Source: Streptomyces katrae (lineage in GTDB: Bacteria > Actinomycetota > Actinomycetes > Streptomycetales > Streptomycetaceae). From it: DNA of 9,147 nucleotides. The notes beneath the pieces are model-generated. The model did no database searches. It saw nothing but the letters and a program-made list of their open reading frames with translations, and was not told where the DNA came from. Shown here in pieces: positions 1-6,346 of this stretch (position 1 is the first letter of the stretch; every line of letters begins with the position of its first letter). Made by a program: the position numbers and the translations under genes. The DNA is taken from positions 1 through 9,147 of the forward strand of contig NZ_JZWV01000413.1 in the NCBI RefSeq assembly GCF_000966975.1, given 5' to 3'.

Positions 1-1
1 C

Positions 2-616
2 CTGTACGGACGCCTGCGCGGCGGCCTCGACCGGGCCCGGCGGGACGACCTGGTCGCGCGGTTCGAACTCGACCCGACCCGGAAGGGCCGTACCTACTCC
101 AAGGGCAACCGCCAGAAGGTCGCCCTGGTCGCGGCCTTCGCCTCCGGCGCGGAACTCCTCGTCCTCGACGAGCCCACCTCCGGGCTCGACCCGCTGATGG
201 AGGAGGTCTTCCGGCGCTGCGTCACCGAGGCCCGCGACGCCGGCCGCACCGTCCTGCTCAGCTCGCACCTGCTCAGCGAGGTCGAGGCCCTCTGCGACCG
301 GGTCAGCATCGTCCGCGCCGGCCGCACCGTGGAGAGCGGCACCCTCGCCGCCCTGCGCCACCTCACCCGTACCTCGATCACCGCCGAGCTCGCCGGAGCC
401 CCGAACGGCATCGCGCACCTGCCCGGCGTCCACGACGTCGAGGTGCGCGGGCCGCGGATCAGCCTCCAGGCCGACACCGGCGCACTGGACGCCGTCCTGC
501 GTGCCCTCACCGCCTCGGGCGTCCGCTCCCTGACCGCGACCCCGCCCACGCTGGAGGAACTCTTCCTGCGCCACTACGCCCCGGAGGGTCGGCCGGGCGG
601 GGTGAACGGGCGATGA
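2..616 (+). CDS. ABC transporter ATP-binding protein, 3' part (5' end outside window)
   Basis: This is the C-terminal 204 residues of an ABC ATPase; the Walker A part lies upstream of the window. Visible motifs are a signature-like YSKGNRQK (about residues 32-39 of the fragment, the degenerate form common in actinobacterial drug-exporter ATPases), Walker B with the D-loop (LLVLDEPTSGLDP, 52-64) and the H-loop histidine in SSHLLSEVE (87-95). A C-terminal accessory region (about 112-195) follows and ends in LEELFLRHYAP, as in DrrA-type ATPases. The protein would hydrolyse ATP to power export through the permease encoded next. The stop codon overlaps the downstream start (ATGA at 613-616), indicating translational coupling. 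An internal ATG at 197 lies after Walker B and is not a plausible start. The family is secure; the substrate is unknown. Confidence 0.95.
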   Translation: MYGRLRGGLDRARRDDLVARFELDPTRKGRTYSKGNRQKVALVAAFASGAELLVLDEPTSGLDPLMEEVFRRCVTEARDAGRTVLLSSHLLSEVEALCDRVSIVRAGRTVESGTLAALRHLTRTSITAELAGAPNGIAHLPGVHDVEVRGPRISLQADTGALDAVLRALTASGVRSLTATPPTLEELFLRHYAPEGRPGGVNGR

Positions 617-2187
617 ACGGGCCGCTGACCGGTACCGGCACGCTGCTGCGGCTGGCGCTGCGCCGCGACCGGGTGATGGCGCCGGTCTGGGTGGCGGCGG
701 CCGCGCTGCTGGTGGTGAGCATGCCCCGCGCGCTCGGCGCCGTCTACGCCACGGGAGCCGAACGGGCCTCTCTTGCCGCCTCGATGAACGCCAACGGCTC
801 GATGCGGGCCCTGTACGGGCCGGTGTTCGGCGAGTCCCTCGGGGCCCTCACCGCCTGGCGGAGCGGGGTGTTCGGGGCGGTACTCGCCGCCGTGATGAGC
901 CTGGTGATCGTCGTACGGCACACGCGCGAGGAGGAGGAGACGGGCCGGCACGAACTGCTCTGCTCCGGGGCGGTCGGCCGCCGGGCCCCGCTGACGGCCG
1001 CCCTGCTGGCCGCGCTCACCGCCGACGCCGCCGTGGCCGTGCTGATCGCGGGCGGGCTCGCGGGGCAGGGCGCGCCCGGGGCCCTCGCTCTCGGCCTGGG
1101 CATCGCCGGGACCGGGGTGGTGTTCGCCGCCGTGGCGGCCGTCGCCGCCCAGCTGACCGGGAGTGCCCGGACCGCGAAGGGGCTGGCGGCGGCCGTGCTG
1201 GGGGCCGCGTTCGTGCTACGTGCGGCGGGCGATGCCGGCACCCCGGGCGCCGGGTCGGCCTTGACCTGGGCCTCGCCACTGGGCTGGCTGGAGAACGTAC
1301 GGGCCTTCGCGGGCGAACGCTGGTGGGTGCTCGGGCTGTTCGCGGCCGGGGCGCCGGCGCTGACGGCCGCCGCCTACGCGCTGGCGGGCCGTCGCGACCT
1401 GGGCACGGGCTTCCTGGCCGCCCGGCCGGGCCCGGCCGAGGGGCGCCTCGGTTCGGCGGGGGCACTGGCCCGGCGGCTCCAGCGGGGGGCCGTACTCGGC
1501 TGGAGCGCTGCCTTCCTCACCGCCGGGGCGGTCTTCGGGGGGATGGCCGACGGGGTCGCCGAGGTGGTCGGCGGCAACGAGCGCACCCGCGAGATCATCG
1601 AGCGGATGGGCGGGCGCAGCGGGCTCACCGACGCCTTCCTCGCCGCGATGGCGGGGCTATTGGGCATGGCCGCCGCGCTGTTCGCCGTCTCCTGCGTCCT
1701 GCGGCTGCACGGGGAGGAGACCGCGCAGCGCGCCGAGCCGCTGCTCGCGCACCCCCTCGGCCGGCTGCGCTGGGCCGGCGGCCACCTGGCCGTCGCCTTC
1801 GCGGGACCGGCCCTCATCCTGCTCCTGGCCGGCCTCGGACTGGGGCTCGGGCACGGCGGGGATGCCGCCGCCACGGTGGGGGCCTGCCTGGCGCAGCTGC
1901 CGGCGGTGTGGGTCTTCGGCGGACTGGCCGCCCTGCTGTACGGGGCGGCCCCGCGGTACGCGGCCGTCGCGTGGGCGGTGGCCGGGGCCGCGCTGGCGCT
2001 GGGCTGGCTGGGTCCGGCCCTGGACCTGCCGCGTCAGGTGCTGGACCTCTCGCCCTTCGCCCACCTGCCGAGGCTCCCCGGCCCCGGCGGCCGGCAGCCC
2101 GTGCCCCTCCTCGTCCTCACCGGCCTGGCGGCGGCCCTGACGGCGGTCGGCCTGGCGGCCCTGCGCCGCCGCGACATGACGGCGTAG
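613..2187 (+). CDS. ABC-2-type exporter permease (polyketide antibiotic exporter-like)
   Basis: A 524-residue, strongly hydrophobic Ala/Leu/Gly-rich integral membrane protein with roughly 12 predicted membrane segments. The N-terminus (LLRLALRRDRVMAPVWVAA, residues 11-29) is characteristic of the family annotated as putative exporters of polyketide antibiotics (TnrB3-like). The protein looks like two related halves. The segment around 106-127 (EEETGRHELLCSGAVGRR) is echoed at 367-387 (GEETAQRAEPLLAHPLGR), each following a membrane helix and probably forming cytosolic coupling elements for the ATPase. The start is the ATG overlapping the ATPase stop codon. ATPase and permease should form one exporter in the cytoplasmic membrane. 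The substrate cannot be read from the sequence; self-resistance to an antibiotic or export of a secondary metabolite is only a family-based guess. Confidence 0.9.
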   Translation: MNGPLTGTGTLLRLALRRDRVMAPVWVAAAALLVVSMPRALGAVYATGAERASLAASMNANGSMRALYGPVFGESLGALTAWRSGVFGAVLAAVMSLVIVVRHTREEEETGRHELLCSGAVGRRAPLTAALLAALTADAAVAVLIAGGLAGQGAPGALALGLGIAGTGVVFAAVAAVAAQLTGSARTAKGLAAAVLGAAFVLRAAGDAGTPGAGSALTWASPLGWLENVRAFAGERWWVLGLFAAGAPALTAAAYALAGRRDLGTGFLAARPGPAEGRLGSAGALARRLQRGAVLGWSAAFLTAGAVFGGMADGVAEVVGGNERTREIIERMGGRSGLTDAFLAAMAGLLGMAAALFAVSCVLRLHGEETAQRAEPLLAHPLGRLRWAGGHLAVAFAGPALILLLAGLGLGLGHGGDAAATVGACLAQLPAVWVFGGLAALLYGAAPRYAAVAWAVAGAALALGWLGPALDLPRQVLDLSPFAHLPRLPGPGGRQPVPLLVLTGLAAALTAVGLAALRRRDMTA

Positions 2188-2202
2188 GCCCGCCAGGCCG
2201 TC
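2178..2202 (+). terminator. Possible weak terminator at the end of the ABC operon
   Basis: A 6-bp inverted repeat (GACGGC at 2178-2183, GCCGTC at 2197-2202) spans the permease stop codon, with a 13-base loop followed by TCTTCC. There is no T-tract, as is usual in actinomycetes. The stem is short enough to occur by chance in DNA this GC-rich. Confidence 0.3.
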
Positions 2203-2519
2203 TCTTCCGGACCCGCCACCCCAGCTCCGGCCCGCCGGGTACCGCACCTCGCGCGCCACCACGCGTCAGGGACCTCGGCGCCCGTCCGTACGGACCGTCG
2301 CGGATCCGCGGCCATGACCTCCACCGAGGCGCTCACCGGTCCGAGGCTCCGCGCCGCGCCGCCTGATCGATGCGCCCAGGCGGCGCCGCATCCGGCGTGC
2401 GGCACCGGCGGGCGGTGCCTAGGCTTGACGGGTCACCGCCGGGCATTCGGGGGGACCCCTGCACCAACGGGGTGGTGCTCCGGCTCCCCGCTGCACAGGA
2501 ACCGGAAGGCGGCCCTGTC
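2188..2519 (+). promoter_or_regulatory. Non-coding gap with a hairpin-rich leader before the CMD-like gene
   Basis: I see no convincing gene in this 332-bp stretch. An upstream extension of the next ORF to 2370 reads as low-quality, Arg/Pro/Gly-rich sequence. The first half contains two adjacent 12-bp perfect palindromes, GTCCGTACGGAC (2284-2295) and CGCGGATCCGCG (2299-2310). The second half is dense in possible stems: GGCACC/GGTGCC (2401-2406 with 2414-2419), the overlapping and mutually exclusive GGCGGTG/CACCGCC (2411-2417 with 2434-2440), GGGGACCCC (2451-2459) and GCACCA/TGGTGC (2461-2466 with 2473-2478). A lone -35-like TTGACG sits at 2425-2430 without a good -10 partner. A structured 5' leader or regulator binding region is possible but unproven. 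Confidence 0.35.
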
Positions 2520-2879
2520 ATGGCTACCGCACCCGAATTCGACACCCCCGTTCTCGACACCATCGCCGCGATGACGATCGACTCCCTCGAGCACTGCCAC
2601 ATGGACGAGCGCACGCTGATCATCAGCCGGATCGCCGCGCTCGTGGCCATGGACGCGCCCGCGATCTCCTACATGGCCCACATCAACCCGGCCCTCAAGG
2701 CCGACTTCACGGTCGAGCAGCTCCAAGACCTCCTCGTCGCGATCGCGCCCGTCGTGGGAACGGCACGCGTCATGTCCGCGGCCGGGCACATCGCACAGGC
2801 CTTCGGCGTCGCCCTCGCGCTCGCCGAAAGCGAGGCCGAGGCGATAGCCCAGGCCGAGGCCGCCAGCCGCAACATGTGA
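2520..2879 (+). CDS. Carboxymuconolactone decarboxylase (CMD/AhpD-like) family protein
   Basis: A 119-residue, mostly helical protein. The stretch DERTLIISRIAALVAMDAP (29-47), followed by FTVEQLQDLLVAIAPVVGTARV (63-84) and a histidine in SAAGHIAQAFG (86-96), resembles the small CMD-domain proteins common in Streptomyces. The CxxC redox motif of AhpD is absent; the only cysteine is Cys26 in HCHMDE, so peroxidase-reductase activity is not supported and the function is open. The ATG at 2520 is preceded by GGAAGG at 2504-2509, a well-placed ribosome binding site. The in-frame start at 2370 has no such support. The gene appears monocistronic, with a strong terminator about 90 bp after its stop. 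Family call moderate to good; reaction unknown. Confidence 0.75.
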   Translation: MATAPEFDTPVLDTIAAMTIDSLEHCHMDERTLIISRIAALVAMDAPAISYMAHINPALKADFTVEQLQDLLVAIAPVVGTARVMSAAGHIAQAFGVALALAESEAEAIAQAEAASRNM

Positions 2880-2971
2880 GCCATCGCGGCTCCGGCGGGC
2901 ACGGATACCGCGGTGTGCCGTGCGGCCCCCGGGTAATACCGCAGTTCGCTGACCCCTCCGGGGGACGGGTA

Positions 2972-3000
2972 GGGCCCCCGCGCTGCACGCGCGGGGGCCC
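2972..3000. terminator. Strong hairpin terminator between convergent genes
   Basis: A perfect 12-bp stem (GGGCCCCCGCGC at 2972-2983 with GCGCGGGGGCCC at 2989-3000) closes the 5-base loop TGCAC. It lies about 90 bp downstream of the CMD-like stop codon and faces the convergent hydrolase gene, the expected position for a terminator working in one or both directions. There is no T-tract. Confidence 0.75.
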
Positions 3001-3009
3001 GGTGACGGT

Positions 3010-3050
3010 GGCTCGGTCCCTGTCGGGCCGACAGGGAGGGACCACGAGCC
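3010..3050. terminator. Second hairpin, likely terminator of the minus-strand hydrolase
   Basis: An imperfect inverted repeat. GGCTCG (3010-3015) pairs with CGAGCC (3045-3050), GTCCC (3016-3020) with GGGAC (3038-3042), and the inner TGTCGG/CCGACA at 3021-3033 completes the stem, with small bulges on the right arm. It lies 60-100 bp beyond the hydrolase stop in that gene's direction, so it probably ends the minus-strand transcript. Confidence 0.6.
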
Positions 3051-3109
3051 CTGATGGGTCGGTCAGCCCCGTGTCGTATTCGGTGCGGTTCCATCCGTGG
3101 CCGGTGCGG

Positions 3110-4480
3110 TCAGCCGATGAGTTCGGCGAGGATCCACTCGGCGAGGCTCTCGGTCACCAGGCTGTGCTCGGAATTGGTGTCGTCGCACTTGAAGGCGTCC
3201 AGCTCGCTACGGCCGGAGGGGAGGTCGTTGAGGTGGGTGGTGAGGTCGACGTCCCAGGTGACGGGGTCGTACTTGAGGGCGATGGCGCTGACCGAGGGCA
3301 CGAAGCAGCCGGAGCGGTGGCGCTCGTCGATCGGGGCGCCGAGTGCGTCGGCGAGCATGCCGTAGGAGGCCAGGGTGCCGCCGGGCGCGCCGTCGAGCGC
3401 GGGGATCTCGCTGGTTCGGCTCGTACGGTAGCCGAGGATCAGGGCCGACATCCGTACGACTTCCTGGTCCTGGCCGAAGGCCGGCTGGGTGCGCAGTACC
3501 GCGCGGGCGATTCCCGGCGACCTCCAGTCGAAGACCAGCTCGTCGGGCAGCAGGGGGCCCGAGGTGCCGTCACCGGTGCCGTTGGCGACGCCGAGCCTGC
3601 GCAGGCCCGGCTTGGACGGGAACCATCCGATGTCCTTGAGGTCCTGGAGGAACCGGAGGCGCTTCTCGCTCCAGGTCGCGACGGCGCCGGAGTCCTTGGC
3701 GTTCGGCACCCAGGCCCACAGGAGCTGCTGGGCGGCGGCGCTCCTGATCAGCTCGGCCTGCTTCGGCTTGCCGGAAGGGTCGGGAACGGACTCGAAGAAG
3801 TACGCCAGCTGCTGCAGTGCGACCGGGATCCAGGCGCCGTTGTGCGGGGAGTCGTAGGAGAGGTAGATGCGGCTTTCGTGGTCCTCGCCCTCGTTTTCCA
3901 TCCACGCCAGCGCGTACCGGGTGATGAGTCCGCCCATGCTGACGCCGCCCACGATCAGCGGGGCACCGCCCTCCAGCCGGTCGTCGATGGCCTTGCGGAT
4001 GGCGCTGACCGCGACGGCTGCGTTGGCCTGGATGTGGGTGTGGCGCTCCTTGAAGCCCAGCAGGATGACGTCCACGCCCGCGGCGAGCAGCTGGCTGAGC
4101 AGCCGCTTGCCGTCGGCGTCGTAGGGCGCGTCGAGGTGGGAGTAGAGGTCGTCGAGGTTGCTCTCGCCGTAGTTGAACCCGTCGGCGAAGATCATCGGGT
4201 TGACCAGGCCCTCGTGGGGCGTGCCGTCGGCGTCGAGGCCGTAGTAGACGGCGGCGGTGCCGGTGGCCGTCTCCCCCTCGTACGCGAACGCGCCGGTGAG
4301 CTGCCAGACCGTATTCGGCTTGTTGACCTTGCGGGCTGTGTCCCCCCGCAGTGCGGGTGCGAACAGCACTCCCTGCCGGAGCGGTTCCGGTGCCTCGCCC
4401 TGCGCCTTTTCGGCGCCCTCCGCGTCCGTCCACGGTGCGGTGCTGACGTCGACCCTCGGTTCGCTGCCGTGCGTAGCCAT
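3110..4480 (-). CDS. Alpha/beta-hydrolase, lipase/esterase-like (PGAP1-like fold suspected)
   Basis: A 456-residue protein. The nucleophile elbow is GGVSMGGL (178-185), a GxSxG motif with Ser181 as predicted nucleophile. Upstream, NPMIFADGFNYGES (94-107) has the strand-then-G-F shape of a lipase oxyanion region, and YDSPHNGAWIP (209-219) resembles the 'TPHxG' stretch found after the nucleophile in PGAP1-like lipases. His439 in NSEHSLVTES near the C-terminus is the best catalytic histidine; the acid residue is uncertain. The N-terminal 50-90 residues look like an extra domain. No signal peptide or membrane segment is visible, which is unusual for a Streptomyces lipase and suggests a cytoplasmic role. 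The ATG at 4480 was chosen because AGGGAAGG lies just upstream on this strand; longer in-frame extensions to 4912 read as Pro/Arg-rich non-protein. Substrate unknown. Confidence 0.8.
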   Translation of the reverse strand: MATHGSEPRVDVSTAPWTDAEGAEKAQGEAPEPLRQGVLFAPALRGDTARKVNKPNTVWQLTGAFAYEGETATGTAAVYYGLDADGTPHEGLVNPMIFADGFNYGESNLDDLYSHLDAPYDADGKRLLSQLLAAGVDVILLGFKERHTHIQANAAVAVSAIRKAIDDRLEGGAPLIVGGVSMGGLITRYALAWMENEGEDHESRIYLSYDSPHNGAWIPVALQQLAYFFESVPDPSGKPKQAELIRSAAAQQLLWAWVPNAKDSGAVATWSEKRLRFLQDLKDIGWFPSKPGLRRLGVANGTGDGTSGPLLPDELVFDWRSPGIARAVLRTQPAFGQDQEVVRMSALILGYRTSRTSEIPALDGAPGGTLASYGMLADALGAPIDERHRSGCFVPSVSAIALKYDPVTWDVDLTTHLNDLPSGRSELDAFKCDDTNSEHSLVTESLAEWILAELIG

Positions 4481-5012
4481 GTACTGCCGCCTTCCCTCGT
4501 CTGCTGGATGAGTCGCCGCAGGGACCGCCTTCGGCCGGGTGGTGCCGCGGCCGGGGGGTGGGTTCTGGCCGCCCGGGTACGCCTGGCGCCGACGCCGGCT
4601 CCGGTGTCGCACGACCGATGACGTGCGCGGTCCCGCCAACAGGGGAAAGGTATGTGGGCTGATCGGGCCCGGGTGGCAACGACACCTGGGGCGCGCACCG
4701 CGCCAAGGGGCACTGGTCCCTCGGAGTCCGCGCCCCCGCGCGCCCCGAAACGGGTGAGGCTGTCGCGGAGGTGGCGAGTGTCCCCGGCGCGGGAGCGAGC
4801 AGCCTGCACCTCGCCGCGCCGGAGCTCCTCCCAGCACCGTGCCGGCCGCCGGACGAAGGCCGCCCGGATCCACTACGGGGCCGTCCCACTGACCAAGAGA
4901 GGGGGACCCCACGGGCGGCCCGTCGACCCGGTGTTTGTGAGTGCCGAATCCGTCCGGTACTGGCCCCTGGGAGACCTCGTGCGGACGGCCCGGGCCGGCC
5001 TACCGTGACGGG
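4481..5012. other. Non-coding divergent spacer between hydrolase and GlxA-like gene
   Basis: This 532-bp stretch separates two divergent genes and should hold both promoters. Open frames cross it on both strands, but their translations are Arg/Pro/Gly-rich and lack any recognisable domain, so I call it non-coding. The ribosome binding site of the minus-strand hydrolase lies at its left edge (about 4488-4497, minus strand). A TACCGT -10-like element lies at its right edge. No clear -35/-10 pair was found for the hydrolase, and no long repeat or RNA gene is evident. Confidence 0.5.
5001..5006 (+). promoter_or_regulatory. Putative -10 element of a leaderless GlxA-like transcript
   Basis: TACCGT fits the TANNNT -10 pattern and ends 6 bases before the GTG at 5013. 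That spacing puts the transcription start at or next to the start codon, as in leaderless actinomycete genes, and agrees with the lack of a good Shine-Dalgarno sequence. No convincing -35 is seen 17-18 bp upstream. Confidence 0.4.
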
Positions 5013-5993
5013 GTGAGTGACGAGACGAACGGGTGCACCGGGCGGGTCCTGGTTCTGGTGCTGCCCGAGGTGAACCTGCTGGACCTCGGTGGTCCTGTGC
5101 AGGTGTTCGATGCCGCGGCGCATTTCGGCGGCGGCTACCGGCTGGAGTACGTGGGCGAGGCAGACGGTCTGCGGTCGGCCCAGGGCCTGCGGCTGGCCGG
5201 TCTGGCACCGCTGCCGACGACCCGGCCGGTGGCCGGCGATCTGGTGCTCGTACCGGGGCCCCGGCTGACCGGATCCGACCGGCTGGTCGAGCCCGCCGTG
5301 GTGCGCTGGGTCCGGGAGGCCTACGACGCGGGTGCCCGGGTGGCGTCGGTGTGCACCGGTGCCGCCGTCCTGGGGGAAGCGGGACTGCTGGACGGCAGGT
5401 TGTGCACGACCCACTGGTCGCTGACCTCGGCCATGCGCGAGCGGTACCCGCGGGCCCGGGTGCGCGAGGCCGCCCTCTACGTGCACGACGGGCGGATCAG
5501 CACCAGTGCGGGGATCTCGTCGGGGATCGATCTCGCGCTGTCCCTGGTCGAGCGGGACCGCGGCCCGGAACTGGCCGCGCGGGTCGCCCGCGAACTGGTG
5601 CTGTACCTGCGGAGGGACGGGGACGCGACGCAGATCAGTCCGTTCCTGCGGCACCGCGACCACGTCCATCCCGCGGTGCACCGGGTGCAGGACCACCTGG
5701 CCCAGCACCTGGACGCCGCCTTCACCCTGCGGGAACTCGCCGGCGTCGCCGGGCTGTCCCCGCGCGGTCTGACGCGGGCCTTCACCGCGGTCACCGGCAT
5801 CACCCCGTTCGTCTACCAGCGGCAACTGCGGCTGGAGCGGGCCCGCTCCCTCCTGTCGGGTACCGACCTGACAGTGGAGGCGGTCGCGGCCCGCTGTGGG
5901 TTCCGCGACGCGCGGCAGCTGCGCCGGGTGGTCGCCGACGCCTTCGGAGTCCCTCCCTCGCGACTGCGCGCACCGCTGCGGCCGACCGCCTGA
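5013..5993 (+). CDS. GlxA family transcriptional regulator (DJ-1/PfpI domain + AraC-type HTH)
   Basis: A 326-residue regulator with the standard GlxA layout. The N-terminal DJ-1/PfpI domain (about 10-185) has VLVLVLPEVNLLDLGGPVQV at its start and a nucleophile elbow SVCTGAAVL with Cys114, followed by AGLLDGRLCTTHW (123-135). The C-terminal AraC/XylS DNA-binding domain (about 222-320) has two helix-turn-helix units, around FTLRELAGVAGLSPRGLTRAF (237-257) and LTVEAVAARCGFRDARQLRR (286-305). Such proteins bind DNA and probably sense a small ligand through the DJ-1 fold. The GTG at 5013 was chosen because the DJ-1 domain begins just after it, and upstream in-frame codons look non-coding. It lies upstream of and in line with another DJ-1/PfpI gene, a plausible target. 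The ligand is unknown. Confidence 0.92.
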   Translation: MSDETNGCTGRVLVLVLPEVNLLDLGGPVQVFDAAAHFGGGYRLEYVGEADGLRSAQGLRLAGLAPLPTTRPVAGDLVLVPGPRLTGSDRLVEPAVVRWVREAYDAGARVASVCTGAAVLGEAGLLDGRLCTTHWSLTSAMRERYPRARVREAALYVHDGRISTSAGISSGIDLALSLVERDRGPELAARVARELVLYLRRDGDATQISPFLRHRDHVHPAVHRVQDHLAQHLDAAFTLRELAGVAGLSPRGLTRAFTAVTGITPFVYQRQLRLERARSLLSGTDLTVEAVAARCGFRDARQLRRVVADAFGVPPSRLRAPLRPTA

Positions 5994-6000
5994 CGGATCC

Positions 6001-6043
6001 ACCCCCCCCCCGGGGGGGAGCGTCGCCCCTTCCTCCCCCCCCC
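6001..6043 (+). repeat. Homopolymer C10-G7 and C9 tracts, possible terminator
   Basis: Eight bases after the GlxA-like stop there are ten C (6002-6011) directly followed by seven G (6012-6018), then a C9 run at 6035-6043. The G run can pair with either C run, giving alternative hairpins that could act as a terminator. Such tracts are also error-prone in sequencing and replication, so their exact lengths should be treated with caution. Confidence 0.4.
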
Positions 6044-6167
6044 GGACTCTTCCGCTTTCGCGTTTCCACCCGTTTTCCCTCTTCCACGAAGTCGTCTCCA
6101 CCAGGGCCGGCCGACGGCACCACGCTGCCGATCGGTGCCCGGATTGTCGAGGTATGTCTTGTCCGAA

Positions 6168-6333
6168 GTGAGTTCCGAGGCGGGCTCTGGTTCCAAGCCG
6201 CGCAGGGGGCACCGGGCCCTGCGCCGTATCGGCCGGGTACTGCCGGCCACGGTGCTGTCCGCGGCGTCCTTCGCGGGGATCGCCTTCGCGGGGGTGAGCG
6301 CGTCGATGGCCGACAGCTTCGCCGCCGCCCCCC
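6168..6333 (+). pseudogene. N-terminal signal-anchor part of the DJ-1/PfpI membrane protein, out of frame with its body
   Basis: From GTG 6168 this frame encodes a basic N-region (SKPRRGHRALRRIGR, about residues 9-23), then a hydrophobic segment (VLPATVLSAASFAGIAFAG, 24-42), then MADSFAAAP. This looks like a signal anchor or signal peptide. Codon third positions are G/C-rich as in real genes. The frame does not connect to the DJ-1 body that follows; unshifted it runs to a stop at 6585-6587 with meaningless sequence. A step back of one base, or one added base, in the C6 run at 6328-6333 joins it smoothly to RITVAVAVGNAGS of the next entry. Upstream GTG 6135 is an alternative start; neither has a strong ribosome binding site. 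It could be a broken gene, a sequencing error or slippage. Confidence 0.6.
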
Positions 6334-6346
6334 GCGGATCCGGCCG

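Noticed and set aside
2876..4621. A 581-codon plus-strand open frame opposite the hydrolase
   Set aside because: It is antisense to a gene with clear lipase motifs and a good ribosome binding site; the Val/Glu/Gly-rich translation is the mirror of that gene's codon bias.
4481..4912. N-terminal extension of the hydrolase to the ATG at 4912
   Set aside because: The added 144 residues are low-complexity Arg/Pro/Gly sequence, while ATG 4480 has a strong ribosome binding site directly upstream.
3570..6212. An 880-codon minus-strand open frame
   Set aside because: It crosses several well-supported genes, is Arg/Pro/Gly-rich and has no recognisable domain.
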